Part shown: positions 1-9,282 of the stretch, in pieces | Position numbering within the stretch: the first letter of the stretch is position 1 | How the letters are laid out: the number at the start of each line of letters is the position of its first letter | DNA from: Psychroserpens ponticola | GTDB taxonomy: Bacteria > Bacteroidota > Bacteroidia > Flavobacteriales > Flavobacteriaceae | DNA length: 64,000 bases | Assembly: GCF_023556315.2 (NCBI RefSeq) | Contig: NZ_CP116221.1 | Span: 434,001 to 498,000 of the forward strand | Direction of reading: 5' to 3' | Position numbers and translations under genes: made by a program | The notes under the pieces: generated by a model | What the model was told of the DNA's origin: nothing | What the model saw: the letters and a program-made list of their open reading frames with translations, nothing else | Database searches by the model: none

Positions 1-651
1 TGGCTTGTTTTTGGAGGTTGTGGTAGTGCTATTTTTGCAGCTGCATTTCCAGAATTAGGTATCGGTTTTGCTGGTGTTGCACTAGCTTTTGGTCTTACCG
101 TTTTAACAATGGCTTTTGCTGTTGGTCATATTTCTGGAGGGCATTTTAATCCAGCAGTTTCACTGGGTTTATGGGCAGGAGGAAAGTTTCCTGCTAAAGA
201 TATTTTAGGTTACATCATTGCGCAACTTGTTGGAGCCATTGCTGCTGCAGGTGTTTTGTATGTTATTGTTTCTGGAAAATCTGATTTTGTTGATATAGGA
301 GGATTTGCTTCCAATGGTTATGGTGATTTATCTCCAGGTGGTTTTAGTATGATGTCTGTATTAATTGCTGAATTTGTACTAACATTATTTTTCTTGCTTA
401 TCATTTTAGGAAGTACTAATGTAAGAGCACCTAAAGGATTTGCTCCTATTGCTATTGGACTTGGATTAACTTTAATACATTTAATTAGTATTCCAATTTC
501 TAATACGTCTGTTAATCCAGCACGTTCTACAAGTCAAGCTTTATTTGCTGGAGGCGATTTTACTGCTCAATTATGGCTGTTTTGGTTAGCTCCAATAGCA
601 GGTGCAATTGTTGCAGGATTTATTCATAAAGCACTATTTGATAAGGAATAG
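1..651 (+). CDS. aqpZ: Aquaporin Z (5' end outside the window)
   Basis: Inner-membrane water channel of the MIP family. The frame is open from base 1, so the start lies upstream; 216 residues are visible against about 230 for AqpZ, so only the first transmembrane segment is missing. Both half-helix signatures are present (HFNPAV and SVNPARS). The stretch before the second NPA ([17 protein letters not shown]) carries the His, Thr and Arg that form the narrow water-selective filter in AqpZ, which argues against a glycerol channel. A strong bidirectional hairpin follows the stop codon. The identification is based on motifs and near-family-wide identity; water specificity is inferred. Confidence 0.95.
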   Translation, partial: WLVFGGCGSAIFAAAFPELGIGFAGVALAFGLTVLTMAFAVGHISGGHFNPAVSLGLWAGGKFPAKDILGYIIAQLVGAIAAAGVLYVIVSGKSDFVDIGGFASNGYGDLSPGGFSMMSVLIAEFVLTLFFLLIILGSTNVRAPKGFAPIAIGLGLTLIHLISIPISNTSVNPARSTSQALFAGGDFTAQLWLFWLAPIAGAIVAGFIHKALFDKE

Positions 652-677
652 GTAAAACTTGTTTCTATCTAAATAAA

Positions 678-712
678 GAAAGCCACTTTTGACGTGTTCA
701 AAAGTGGCTTTC
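678..712. terminator. Bidirectional intrinsic terminator
   Basis: A perfect 13-bp stem (678-690 with 700-712) with a 9-nt loop lies between the convergent aqpZ and anti-sigma genes. A-rich and T-rich flanks allow termination in both directions. Confidence 0.8.
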
Positions 713-731
713 ATTATTAAAAAAATTGCTA

Positions 732-1535
732 TTAATTATGTTTTTTATTGTTTAGGTCTATTTCTGCTACTGCACTATCAGTGGCAATGGTGTTTAATCG
801 ATCAGATGGCTCTATAGTGATGCTTAAAGCTAATGCATCTTTTACATAAGGAACAGATTGTAGATTCTTCTGAGAAGCATCTAAAATTCCTAGATTTACC
901 ATTCTGTCCTGCATTTCTGCCCAGAGTTGATATGTTTGATCTTCAGGTAATTGAGGCAAAGATACAACATCTATCATAGATGTTTCATCTACAGGGTTAA
1001 TGTAAGCTACAGTCTTTAAGTCTTTAGCACGATCATTTCCTCTAAATACGTATTTCTCAGTTTCTGGATTATTGAGTTTCAAAAACTCATGCATTAAATT
1101 ATCGAGTCTTTTGTTATTTTCATCAATGTCACTTCTTAAATCAAAAATTTCTTCAACAACAACTTGATTTTCTTTTAATAAATCTAGGTTTTGTTGTGTC
1201 TTCATATAATATCCACCAGCAAAAAGTAAAGCAATAATACTTGCTGCGATGCTATACCAAGGAGTTCGGCGTTGCATTTTTTCTAACTTAATAACGGGAA
1301 TAGAGTCTTCTTCAATTTCATTTAAGATGTTTTCTAAAACAAATTTTGGAACTTCTACAGCATTAGCTTTGGCGATGATTTCGAGGTTGTCTTGTAACCT
1401 TTTATATTCGCTTTCCGCTTCAGGATAGGTGTCAATATAATGTTCTACTTTCAGACTTTCTGAAGCAGAGGTTTCATCTAGTATGTACTTGTCAAGTAAA
1501 CCAGATTGAAAAAAAGTATGTAGTTTTTTTTCCAT
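732..1535 (-). CDS. Anti-sigma factor, RskA-like C-terminal domain
   Basis: Membrane-anchored anti-sigma factor, 267 residues, expected to hold the adjacent ECF sigma factor inactive. Three parts are visible: an N-terminal cytoplasmic region with the short acidic helices typical of anti-sigma domains (about 1-85), one transmembrane helix (about 92-110, SIAASIIALLFAGGYY), and a periplasmic region with a short coiled-coil-like segment followed by an RskA-type domain (PEDQTYQLWAEM and the later ALSITIEP region). It starts 11 bp after the sigma gene stops, so the two are cotranscribed and probably translated in matched amounts. The signal it senses cannot be read from the sequence. Partner assignment rests on adjacency and family knowledge. 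Confidence 0.85.
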   Translation of the reverse strand: MEKKLHTFFQSGLLDKYILDETSASESLKVEHYIDTYPEAESEYKRLQDNLEIIAKANAVEVPKFVLENILNEIEEDSIPVIKLEKMQRRTPWYSIAASIIALLFAGGYYMKTQQNLDLLKENQVVVEEIFDLRSDIDENNKRLDNLMHEFLKLNNPETEKYVFRGNDRAKDLKTVAYINPVDETSMIDVVSLPQLPEDQTYQLWAEMQDRMVNLGILDASQKNLQSVPYVKDALALSITIEPSDRLNTIATDSAVAEIDLNNKKHN

Positions 1536-1546
1536 ATATAACTTAT

Positions 1547-2077
1547 TTAAGGATTGTAAACTTTTTTGAGTTCTCGTAATCCTATTTTTAATCTAGACTT
1601 AATTGTACCTAATGGAATCTCTAATTCATCACTTGCTTCTTGCTGTGTCATGCCTTCAAAAAACAAAGCTTTTAAAACAATTTGGTATTTCTCGTCTAAT
1701 CTTGCCACATGCTCTTTTAAATCTAAGACATCTTGATTTAAATTCGCTGTTGGTAAGATATATACGTTTGATTTATCAATTTGGACTTCCTTTTCAAATC
1801 TCTTATTAAAACTTCTTAATTTATCGATAGCAGTATTTTTGGCTATTCGATAGAGCCATGTAAAAAGTTTTGCTTTTTTGGAGTCGTACTTTTTGGCGTT
1901 TTTCCAGACCTTTACAAAGGTTTCTTGTAATGCATCTTGGGCAATTTCTTCATTTATTGTAACCTTGAGAATGATACCATACAAACTATCTGAATAATTT
2001 TCATAGAGAAGACTAATGGCTTTTTTATCACCTTTTGCAAGTAAGTGTACGATTTGTTGTTCTAAAGGTGTGCTCAA
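1547..2077 (-). CDS. ECF RNA polymerase sigma factor (sigma-70 family)
   Basis: A 176-residue extracytoplasmic-function sigma factor with only regions 2 and 4. Region 2 (about 12-80) includes the QETFVKVWKNAKKYD and LFTWLYRIAKNTAIDKLR segments that contact the -10 element. Region 4 (about 120-175) holds the helix-turn-helix GMTQQEASDELEIPLGTIKSRL. It is the first gene of a two-gene operon with an RskA-like anti-sigma factor immediately downstream, the usual arrangement for a sigma factor released by an envelope signal. A likely promoter octamer lies about 75 bp upstream. The regulon is unknown. Confidence 0.92.
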   Translation of the reverse strand: MSTPLEQQIVHLLAKGDKKAISLLYENYSDSLYGIILKVTINEEIAQDALQETFVKVWKNAKKYDSKKAKLFTWLYRIAKNTAIDKLRSFNKRFEKEVQIDKSNVYILPTANLNQDVLDLKEHVARLDEKYQIVLKALFFEGMTQQEASDELEIPLGTIKSRLKIGLRELKKVYNP

Positions 2078-2150
2078 AAAGAATTTAATTTGAAATGATC
2101 TAAATACCTATTTTGGTTCGTATATATAAATGGTTGGTAAAGTTAATGTA

Positions 2151-2158
2151 CAAAATTA
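2151..2158 (-). promoter_or_regulatory. Candidate -7 box of the sigma/anti-sigma operon
   Basis: TAATTTTG on the minus strand matches the Bacteroidota -7 consensus TAnnTTTG and lies about 74 bp upstream of the sigma start. No clear -33 TTG is seen at the expected distance, so confidence is modest. Confidence 0.35.
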
Positions 2159-2235
2159 AAATTTATATCTGTAGAAATTAATTTTCTTTCTTAAGAAATT
2201 GATTAATAGCTTTTTCAAATTTCTACAATAATTCT

Positions 2236-2259
2236 AAAGCCTCAATTCGTTGAGGCTTT
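2236..2259 (-). terminator. Intrinsic terminator after murB
   Basis: A perfect 10-bp stem (2236-2245 with 2250-2259) with a 4-nt loop lies directly after the murB stop. The U-tract on the minus strand is weak, while a T-run follows on the plus strand. Confidence 0.65.
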
Positions 2260-2262
2260 TTG

Positions 2263-3276
2263 TTATATAATATTCACTTCAGCTTCAATACTAATATCAA
2301 AGAGACGTAAAACGGTGTCTTGTATTAGCTTTGAAAATTTCAAAATGTCACTACCAGAAGCACCACCATAATTGACAAGCACTAAAGCTTGTTTTTTGTG
2401 AACACCATATTTACCTAATGTTTTGCCCTTAAATCCTGCAGTTTCAATTAACCAACCAGCAGGAACTTTTACGTCTTGCTCAGACACCTCATAATGTGGT
2501 GCATTTGGGAAGTTGCTTTTTAATCTTGAAAATTTGGCTTTAGAGATAATTGGATTTTTGAAAAAACTTCCACTATTTCCAATCTCTTTGGGATCTGGTA
2601 ATTTACTTTGTCTTATAGAAATTACTGCTTTTGAAACGTCTTGAATACTCGGTTTTAAAATGTGTCTTTGTTCTAATTCTGATTTAATCGCTCCATAATT
2701 GGTGTGTAACACATGATTTGTTGATGATAATTTAAAAACAACACTCAAAATGATATATTTTCCTTTGGCTTCTTGTTTAAAGATTGAATTGCGATAGCCA
2801 AAATTACAGTTTGAATTTGTAAATGTTTCTATGTCTAAAGTTTCAAGGTTTAATGCATCACAGGAATGAAACGAGTCTTTTAATTCGACACCATAAGCAC
2901 CAATATTTTGGATTGGACTTGTACCTACGTTGCCAGGAATTAGAGATAGGTTTTCTAAACCTCCAAGGTTGTTTTCTAGAGTCCATAGAACAAACTCATG
3001 CCAGTTTTCTCCAGCATTAGCTTTAACTAAAGCGTTTTCATCTGTTTGAGAAATAATTTGCTTGCCTTTTAAGTTGATATGCATCACTAGTGCATCAATA
3101 TCTTTTGTGAGTAGCATATTGCTTCCACCTCCTAAAATAAATTTTGACGAATTGTTTTCAGAACTATAAATCGTTTTTAATTCTTCTACAGAAGTAATAG
3201 AAATAAATTGCTTAGCTTTTACATCGATGCCAAACGTATTATAGGATTTTAGAGATATGTTGTTTTGAATTTTCAC
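2263..3276 (-). CDS. murB: UDP-N-acetylenolpyruvoylglucosamine reductase MurB
   Basis: FAD- and NADPH-dependent reductase that turns UDP-GlcNAc-enolpyruvate into UDP-MurNAc in the cytoplasmic phase of peptidoglycan synthesis. The 337-residue length fits the long (E. coli-like, type I) form. Visible motifs: FAD-binding GGGSNML, the PIQNIGAYGVELKD segment, FGYRNSIFK with the substrate Tyr, GNSGSFFKNP with the catalytic Ser, AGWLIETAGFKG, and the C-terminal Glu in IEAEVNII. The start is GTG (3274-3276), which overlaps the aminotransferase stop as TAGTG; this indicates translational coupling. No in-frame ATG nearby would keep the N-terminus. Confidence 0.95.
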   Translation of the reverse strand: MKIQNNISLKSYNTFGIDVKAKQFISITSVEELKTIYSSENNSSKFILGGGSNMLLTKDIDALVMHINLKGKQIISQTDENALVKANAGENWHEFVLWTLENNLGGLENLSLIPGNVGTSPIQNIGAYGVELKDSFHSCDALNLETLDIETFTNSNCNFGYRNSIFKQEAKGKYIILSVVFKLSSTNHVLHTNYGAIKSELEQRHILKPSIQDVSKAVISIRQSKLPDPKEIGNSGSFFKNPIISKAKFSRLKSNFPNAPHYEVSEQDVKVPAGWLIETAGFKGKTLGKYGVHKKQALVLVNYGGASGSDILKFSKLIQDTVLRLFDISIEAEVNII

Positions 3277-4466
3277 TAGTCTTTATAAACTTTTAATGCT
3301 TCTTTTAAGATGTGAACAGCTTTTATCAAGCTTTCTTTATTTAATACATAAGCAATTCTAATTTGATTTAATCCAACACCTGGAGTACTATAAAAACCAC
3401 CAGCTGGAGCAACCATAATTGTTTCTCCGTTGACATCAAAAGATTCTAATAGCCATTGGGCAAATGCATCCGAATTTTTTATTGGTAACTGTGCAATGCA
3501 ATAAAATGCACCTTTTGGATTAGCAACTTGTACACCTTCTATTTTATTTAACTCTTCAATAAGTACATTTCTACGTTCGACATATTCATTAATGACATCA
3601 TCAAAATAGCTTTGAGGTGTGTCTAAAGCTGCCTCACTTGCAATTTGAGCTAACGTTGGTGGACTTAAACGAGCTTGTGCAAATTTTAATACCGTTTTAA
3701 TAACCTCTTTATTTTTCGAAACTAGACACCCAATTCGAGCACCACACATACTATAACGTTTTGATACAGAGTCAATAATTATAGCATGGTTTTCTAGTCC
3801 TTCTTCTTGTAAAATAGAATAATGACTTATACCATCATAGGTGAATTCTCTGTATACTTCATCTGCAATTAAAAACAGGTCGTGTTTTTTTACAATTTCA
3901 GCTAATTTTTTTATTTCTTCTTTTGAATACAAATATCCAGTTGGATTTCCAGGATTGCAAATAAGAATTGCTTTTGTTTTTGGTGTAATTAATTTTTCAA
4001 ACTCTTCAATAGGTGGTAAAGCAAAATTATCTTCAATTTTAGAAATAACAGGAACTACTTTTACACCAGAAGCTGTTGAAAATCCGTTATAATTTGCATA
4101 AAATGGTTCTGGAATAATAACTTCATCACCAACATCTGTGATGCTACCAAAGGCAAATAATAATGCCTCACTTCCTCCTGTCGTTACAATAATATCTTCA
4201 TGTGTAACATGAATATCATTTTTAGCGTAATAGTTAGCAATTTTTTGACGGTAACCTTCTGAACCTTCAGAACGCGTATATGCTAGTATATCTAAAGAGT
4301 GAATCTTTACGGCATCCAATGCTATTTGAGGCGTCTTAATATCAGGTTGGCCAATGTTTAAATGAAAAACTGTTTTACCTTGTTTATAAGCGTTTTCAGC
4401 AAAAGGAACTAATTTTCGTATTGGTGATTCAGGCATTTGTAGCCCTTTATTAGATATTCTTGGCAT
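3276..4466 (-). CDS. PLP-dependent class I/II aminotransferase
   Basis: Fold-type I aminotransferase of the aspartate/aromatic group, 396 residues. The pyridoxal-phosphate site is visible: TTGGSEALLFA (phosphate loop), CNPGNPTGYLYS, IADEVYREF (Asp-Tyr), and SVSKRYSMCGARIG with the Schiff-base Lys in SxSK. The C-terminal NQIRIAYV motif carries the carboxylate-binding Arg. Substrate cannot be told from sequence; aspartate or a broad amino-acid donor is most likely. It shares an operon with murB (1-nt overlap), an arrangement that may supply D-amino-acid or cell-wall precursors, but that link is only inferred. Confidence 0.9.
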   Translation of the reverse strand: MPRISNKGLQMPESPIRKLVPFAENAYKQGKTVFHLNIGQPDIKTPQIALDAVKIHSLDILAYTRSEGSEGYRQKIANYYAKNDIHVTHEDIIVTTGGSEALLFAFGSITDVGDEVIIPEPFYANYNGFSTASGVKVVPVISKIEDNFALPPIEEFEKLITPKTKAILICNPGNPTGYLYSKEEIKKLAEIVKKHDLFLIADEVYREFTYDGISHYSILQEEGLENHAIIIDSVSKRYSMCGARIGCLVSKNKEVIKTVLKFAQARLSPPTLAQIASEAALDTPQSYFDDVINEYVERRNVLIEELNKIEGVQVANPKGAFYCIAQLPIKNSDAFAQWLLESFDVNGETIMVAPAGGFYSTPGVGLNQIRIAYVLNKESLIKAVHILKEALKVYKD

Positions 4467-4583
4467 AATGAATTATTTATGACGTAAAGTTCTGAAAATT
4501 ATCTTAAAGTTTATTTAAAAAATACATCTAAAAAATGTGTTTAATTTTAAGATTTGTAAATTGAGATAATTACAATCCAACTC

Positions 4584-5924
4584 ATGTTAAAAAAGAATAC
4601 TCTAATACTGTTATTTTTATCTGCTATTGCGTCTTCTTTTTCGCAAAATGAGTTTAGTTTGCCGAGTTTAGAAAAAGATAAAATAAGATTTGATCTTGTA
4701 GGTAATTTAATAATTATTCCAGTTGAGCTTAACGGCGTAGAATTGTCTTTTGTATTAGACTCTGGAGTTAGTAAGCCTATTTTGTTTAATCTTGCTCATG
4801 TTGATTCATTACAGATCAATAAAGTAGAAACTATTTTAATAAGAGGACTTGGAGGAGGAGAGCCAATTGAAGCTATTAGGTCAAAACAGAACTTTTTAAG
4901 AGTAGGTGATGCTATTAATATCAATCAAGACATTTATATGGTTTTTGATAATTCAATAAATTTTACACCTAGACTAGGAAGACCAGTTCATGGTATTATT
5001 GGATATGATTTATTCAAAAATTTTATTGTTGAAATAAATTATGCTTCTAAATATATTGTACTTCACAGACCTGATACTTATAAATATAAATCATGTAAAC
5101 GATGTGAAACCTTCAATTTGTCATTTTATAAGAATAAGCCATATGTTACTGGTGAAATTGAAGTCGATTCTACTTTTATACCACTGAATTTGCTAATTGA
5201 TACAGGAAGTAGTGATGCCCTATGGATTTTTGAAAATGAAGATAAAGGTCTTGTGCCAACTGAAAATATGTATTTCGAAGATTTTCTAGGTAAAGGTTTG
5301 AGTGGGAACATCTATGGTAAACGCTCAAAAATTGAAAAATTTAAATTAAAAAGTTTCGTGCTTAACAATGTGAATACAGCGTTTCCAGATTCTACCTCTA
5401 TAAGTTTTGCTCGAAAAAATATCAAACGGAGTGGAAGTGTTTCTGGAGAAGTGCTAAAACGTTTTAATATCATCGTTGATTATAAGAACAGAAAGCTAAC
5501 TCTCAAAAAGAATAAAAATTTCAAATCGGCTTTTTCTTATAATAAAAGTGGAATTATTATTGAGCAAAATGGCGTCATGATTGTAAAAGAAAGAAAGAAC
5601 CGTTCAGGCCTAGGTTTTAATGATAAAAGTGATTCCAATATTCATGTCGAAACAGTTACACATTATAAGCTTTCCGTAAAACCTGCCTATACCATAGTTG
5701 AAATACGTGAAGATTCTCCTGCAGAAAAAGCTGGCTTATTAAAAGGTGATATTATAGTAACAATAAATAATAAAGAAACTCACTTATTAAAGCTTCAAAA
5801 TGTAATCGGATATTTTAAATCTAAAACAGGAAAACTGATCAACCTTAAAATTAATCGAAATGGAGAGATGATGCTGTTCACTTTTAGATTAGAAGATGTG
5901 TTTAAACAAAAAGAACTCCCTTGA
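4584..5924 (+). CDS. Secreted retropepsin-like aspartyl protease with C-terminal PDZ domain
   Basis: A 446-residue exported protein. A signal peptide (about 1-20, ending at SSFSQ) is followed by two aspartyl-protease-like lobes. The first has the catalytic-type motif FVLDSGVSKP (Asp-Ser-Gly) and the second LLIDTGSSDALW (Asp-Thr-Gly). A PDZ domain closes the chain (about 365-440; VEIREDSPAEKAGLLKGDII). Both lobes lie in one chain, so it may act as an intramolecular pseudo-dimer, with PDZ recognising substrate C-termini. The gene stands alone, between divergent aminotransferase and convergent DUF1573 genes. Protease activity is inferred from motifs; the substrate is unknown. Confidence 0.85.
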   Translation: MLKKNTLILLFLSAIASSFSQNEFSLPSLEKDKIRFDLVGNLIIIPVELNGVELSFVLDSGVSKPILFNLAHVDSLQINKVETILIRGLGGGEPIEAIRSKQNFLRVGDAININQDIYMVFDNSINFTPRLGRPVHGIIGYDLFKNFIVEINYASKYIVLHRPDTYKYKSCKRCETFNLSFYKNKPYVTGEIEVDSTFIPLNLLIDTGSSDALWIFENEDKGLVPTENMYFEDFLGKGLSGNIYGKRSKIEKFKLKSFVLNNVNTAFPDSTSISFARKNIKRSGSVSGEVLKRFNIIVDYKNRKLTLKKNKNFKSAFSYNKSGIIIEQNGVMIVKERKNRSGLGFNDKSDSNIHVETVTHYKLSVKPAYTIVEIREDSPAEKAGLLKGDIIVTINNKETHLLKLQNVIGYFKSKTGKLINLKINRNGEMMLFTFRLEDVFKQKELP

Positions 5925-5936
5925 AAGAGAGTTCTT
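5911..5936 (+). terminator. Possible terminator overlapping the protease stop codon
   Basis: An 8-bp stem (5911-5918 with 5929-5936) places the TGA stop in the loop. The T-rich tail is weak, so this is a tentative call; it may serve both convergent genes. Confidence 0.4.
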
Positions 5937-5957
5937 AACTGTTATTTAAAGGAGTTA

Positions 5958-6386
5958 CTATTGTTCCATAACACTTTTTTCCTTTTTCTCAAGAGGATTT
6001 TGCTTGTTAGGATCTATAATTAGGCCTTTAATTTTTAAAGCCACACTTGGAGTGTCTGCATTTGATGTTACGGTTATTGTCTTCCTTATAGGATTCACTC
6101 TGTTCGTGTCATATTTGACAGAAATCTCTCCAGTTTCACCAGGCATGATCGGTCCATCTGGTTTTTTTGGCACAGTACAACCACAAGTAGATTTTACTTT
6201 AGAAATAATTAAAGGTGCATTTCCTGTATTTGTAAATTCAAATATTCTTACACCATCAGAACCTTTTTCAATGGTTCCATAATCAATCACATCGGTTTTA
6301 AATTCTATTTTTGCGACCTTTTCTTGAGCATTAACACCCAAGCTTATTAAGCCTACGAATAAAATTAATAATACATTTTTCATCAT
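5958..6386 (-). CDS. DUF1573 domain protein, exported
   Basis: A 142-residue exported protein with a signal peptide (about 1-20, ending GVNAQ) and one DUF1573 immunoglobulin-like domain. The domain hallmark KSTCGCTVPKKP is present, as is the FEFTNTGNAPLII strand pattern. DUF1573 proteins are widespread in Bacteroidota and predicted to be periplasmic or surface-exposed; their function is unknown. The tail after residue 130 is Lys/Glu rich. A good two-part promoter lies just upstream, so it appears to be a single-gene unit. Confidence 0.85.
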   Translation of the reverse strand: MMKNVLLILFVGLISLGVNAQEKVAKIEFKTDVIDYGTIEKGSDGVRIFEFTNTGNAPLIISKVKSTCGCTVPKKPDGPIMPGETGEISVKYDTNRVNPIRKTITVTSNADTPSVALKIKGLIIDPNKQNPLEKKEKSVMEQ

Positions 6387-6408
6387 TTATGTTTTAAATT
6401 GATACTAT

Positions 6409-6438
6409 CAAAGCTACTTACTTTTTGGCATTCTGCAA
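6409..6438 (-). promoter_or_regulatory. Bacteroidota-type promoter for the DUF1573 gene
   Basis: On the minus strand TTG (6436-6438) is followed after 19 bp by TAGCTTTG (6409-6416), a full match to the TTG/TAnnTTTG promoter pattern. The expected leader is about 15-20 nt. Confidence 0.55.
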
Positions 6439-6533
6439 AATTAATTAGATGTAATGCAACAATTATTAACATCTTCAAGGATAATTCTAGCAATAATATA
6501 TTGTCATTAATTTCGCGAAAAAAGAAATATAAG

Positions 6534-6541
6534 TACTTTTG
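6534..6541 (+). promoter_or_regulatory. Candidate -7 box for valS
   Basis: TACTTTTG matches TAnnTTTG and lies 30 bp before the chosen valS ATG. It overlaps an upstream in-frame TTG, which argues against that TTG being the start. No good -33 TTG is seen at 17-23 bp. Confidence 0.45.
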
Positions 6542-6571
6542 TTAGTTATAAAGCAAAAACAATACCAAAGC

Positions 6572-9220
6572 ATGAGCATACCAACAAAATATTCAGCTTC
6601 TAATGTAGAAAGTAAGTGGTATAACTATTGGATGGAACATAATTATTTTCATTCTGTTCCAGATGAAAGAGAACCTTATACCATAGTTATTCCTCCACCA
6701 AATGTTACTGGAGTTTTGCATATGGGACATATGTTGAATAATACCATTCAAGATGTTCTTATTCGTAGAGCAAGATTACAAGGTAAAAATGCATGTTGGG
6801 TACCAGGTACTGATCATGCTTCTATTGCAACTGAAGCTAAAGTAGCGGCTAAGCTTAAAGCACAAGGAATTGATAAAAATGATTTAACTCGAGAAGAATT
6901 TTTAGAGCATGCTTGGGAATGGACTCATGAATATGGAGGTGTTATTCTTGAGCAACTAAAAAAATTAGGCTGTTCATGTGATTGGGATCGTACCAAATTC
7001 ACAATGGATGATGACATGAGTGAAGCTGTAATTAAAGTTTTTGTTGATTTATACAACAAAGGTTTGATTTATAGAGGTTATCGAATGGTTAATTGGGATC
7101 CTGAGGCTAAAACAACATTGTCTGATGAAGAAGTAATTCATATTGAGCAACAAGGATTACTTTACTATTTAGAATACAAAATTGAAGGCAGTGATGAGAA
7201 ACTTACCATAGCAACGACACGTCCTGAAACTATTTTTGGTGATACTGCAATTTGTATCAATCCTAAAGATGAACGCTTTACTCATTTAAAAGGAAAAAAA
7301 GCCATCGTTCCTATCTGCGGAAGAGTTATTCCTATTATTGAAGACGAGTATGTAGATATTGAATTTGGTACAGGATGTTTAAAAGTGACACCTGCTCATG
7401 ATGAAAATGATAAAGTTATAGGAGATAAGCATAAGCTTGATGTTGTAGATATTTTTAATGAAGATGCATCATTGAATAGCTTCGGTATGCATTATGAAGG
7501 TCAAGATCGTTTTGTGGTTAGAAAAGCAGTAGCAAAAGAATTGGAAGCGGCTGGTATTATAGTGAAAAGTGAAAATCACATTAATAAAGTTGGAACATCA
7601 GAGCGTACAAAAGCTGTTATCGAACCTCGTCTAAGTGATCAATGGTTCTTGAAAATGGAAGATTTGGCTAAACCAGCTTTAGATGCTGTTTTAACTAATG
7701 GTGACGTTAAATTGTTTCCTAAGAAATTTGAGAATACATACAGACACTGGATGGAGAATATTCGTGATTGGAATATTTCTCGTCAGTTAAGATGGGGACA
7801 GCAAATCCCTGCATTCTTTTATGGTGACGGAAAAGAAGATTTCGTAGTTGCAGAGACTAAAGAAGAAGCTTTAAAATTAGCTCAAGAAAAAATTAATGTT
7901 TCCTCGAGCGCAGTCGAGAGGTCTTTAACTTTAGAAGACTTAACTCAGGATTCAGATGCTCTAGACACCTGGTTTAGTTCATGGTTGTGGCCAATGAGTG
8001 TGTTTGATGGAATTAGAAACCCTGAAAACGAAGAAATTAAATATTACTATCCTACAAATGATTTAGTTACTGGTCCAGATATTTTATTCTTTTGGGTAGC
8101 ACGTATGATTGTAGCTGGTTATGAATATAAAAACGAAAAGCCATTTGAAAATGTCTACCTAACAGGATTGGTAAGAGATAAGCAGCGTCGTAAGATGTCT
8201 AAATCTCTTGGTAATTCGCCAGATGCTTTAAAGTTAATTGAAGATTATGGTGCTGATGGCGTTCGTGTTGGGTTACTGTTGAGTTCTGCAGCTGGAAATG
8301 ATTTAATGTTTGATGAAGCGTTGTGTCAGCAAGGTAGAGGTTTAGCTAATAAAATTTGGAGTGCTTTTTATTTAACAACGCTTTGGGATGTTTCAGACAT
8401 TGAACAACCAAATTCAAGTAAAATCGCCTTAGAATGGTATGAGTCTAAATTTCAAGCTGCACTTATCGAAATTGAAGATCATTTTAGTAAATACAGATTA
8501 AGTGATGCTTTAATGGCTATTTATAAATTAATCTATGATGATTTCTGTGGTTGGATGTTAGAAATGATTAAGCCAGCTTATCAGAAGCCAATTGATGCTA
8601 TTACATATAAAAAAGTGATGTCTATTTTTGAAGAGAATCTAAAGATCGTACATCCATTTATGCCTTTTATTACTGAAGATATTTGGCAAAGAATTGAAGA
8701 ACGTACTCCAGAAAATGCTTTAATTATTTCAAAATGGCCAGAAGCTAAACCAATCAAATCAGCTTTGATTTCTGAATTTGATTTTGCTTCTGAAGTGATT
8801 TCTGGTATTAGAAATATAAGAAAACAAAAAAATATAGCTTTTAAGGATGCTATTAATTTTTCAGTTGTGAATAATGAAAATGTAGCCAATACTTTTGACG
8901 AAGTGATTTCAAAATTAGGTAACATAGAACGTTTTGATACTATAAATGAACCTATTGAAGGTGCTTTAACCTTTCGTGTTAAATCTAACGAATACTTTAT
9001 TCCAATGGAAGGTAGTATAGATGTTGATGCCGAAATTATAAAGCTTTCAGAAGAACTTAAATATACCGAAGGCTTTTTGAAATCGGTTCAAGGTAAGTTG
9101 AAAAATGAACGTTTTGTTAATAATGCACCTGAGCAAGTTGTTGCATCAGAAAAGAAAAAAGAAGCTGATGCCTTGGCTAAAATTGAAACGATTAAAGCAA
9201 GTTTAGCAAGTCTGAAATAG
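6572..9220 (+). CDS. valS: Valine--tRNA ligase
   Basis: Class I aminoacyl-tRNA synthetase that charges tRNA-Val and edits misactivated threonine. Residues 50-53 are HMGH (the HIGH motif, in [13 protein letters not shown]) and 541-545 are KMSKS. The editing domain ([12 protein letters not shown]) and the C-terminal coiled coil are both present. At 882 residues it is full length. The ATG at 6572 ([16 protein letters not shown]) is preferred over a TTG 33 bp upstream because that TTG falls inside the likely promoter box. Residues 444-451 (SSSAVERS) are encoded by a palindromic sequence that looks like a genomic repeat, listed separately. A strong terminator follows. Confidence 0.97.
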   Translation: MSIPTKYSASNVESKWYNYWMEHNYFHSVPDEREPYTIVIPPPNVTGVLHMGHMLNNTIQDVLIRRARLQGKNACWVPGTDHASIATEAKVAAKLKAQGIDKNDLTREEFLEHAWEWTHEYGGVILEQLKKLGCSCDWDRTKFTMDDDMSEAVIKVFVDLYNKGLIYRGYRMVNWDPEAKTTLSDEEVIHIEQQGLLYYLEYKIEGSDEKLTIATTRPETIFGDTAICINPKDERFTHLKGKKAIVPICGRVIPIIEDEYVDIEFGTGCLKVTPAHDENDKVIGDKHKLDVVDIFNEDASLNSFGMHYEGQDRFVVRKAVAKELEAAGIIVKSENHINKVGTSERTKAVIEPRLSDQWFLKMEDLAKPALDAVLTNGDVKLFPKKFENTYRHWMENIRDWNISRQLRWGQQIPAFFYGDGKEDFVVAETKEEALKLAQEKINVSSSAVERSLTLEDLTQDSDALDTWFSSWLWPMSVFDGIRNPENEEIKYYYPTNDLVTGPDILFFWVARMIVAGYEYKNEKPFENVYLTGLVRDKQRRKMSKSLGNSPDALKLIEDYGADGVRVGLLLSSAAGNDLMFDEALCQQGRGLANKIWSAFYLTTLWDVSDIEQPNSSKIALEWYESKFQAALIEIEDHFSKYRLSDALMAIYKLIYDDFCGWMLEMIKPAYQKPIDAITYKKVMSIFEENLKIVHPFMPFITEDIWQRIEERTPENALIISKWPEAKPIKSALISEFDFASEVISGIRNIRKQKNIAFKDAINFSVVNNENVANTFDEVISKLGNIERFDTINEPIEGALTFRVKSNEYFIPMEGSIDVDAEIIKLSEELKYTEGFLKSVQGKLKNERFVNNAPEQVVASEKKKEADALAKIETIKASLASLK
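7902..7921. repeat. Palindromic repeat read in frame within valS
   Basis: CCTCGAGCGCAGTCGAGAGG is an imperfect palindrome (CTCGA, 6-nt loop, TCGAG). It is more GC-rich than its surroundings and encodes Ser-Ser-Ala-Val-Glu-Arg. I recognise this kind of sequence (reverse strand CTCGACTGCGCTCGAG) as a dispersed intergenic repeat in flavobacterial genomes; that is recall, not a search result. No second copy was seen in this window. Confidence 0.55.
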
Positions 9221-9246
9221 ATTCGATTAAACTGTACTATTAAAAT

Positions 9247-9280
9247 AAAAAAAGAAGCTTATCATTAAGCTTCTTTTTTT
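9247..9280. terminator. Bidirectional intrinsic terminator between valS and rodA
   Basis: A perfect 15-bp stem (9247-9261 with 9266-9280) with a 4-nt loop, A-run on the left and T-run on the right, serves both convergent genes. Confidence 0.9.
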
Positions 9281-9282
9281 AT

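Noticed and set aside
6539-6571. Upstream TTG start for valS
   Set aside because: The TTG lies inside the TACTTTTG promoter box, and the ATG at 6572 matches the normal N-terminus of the family.
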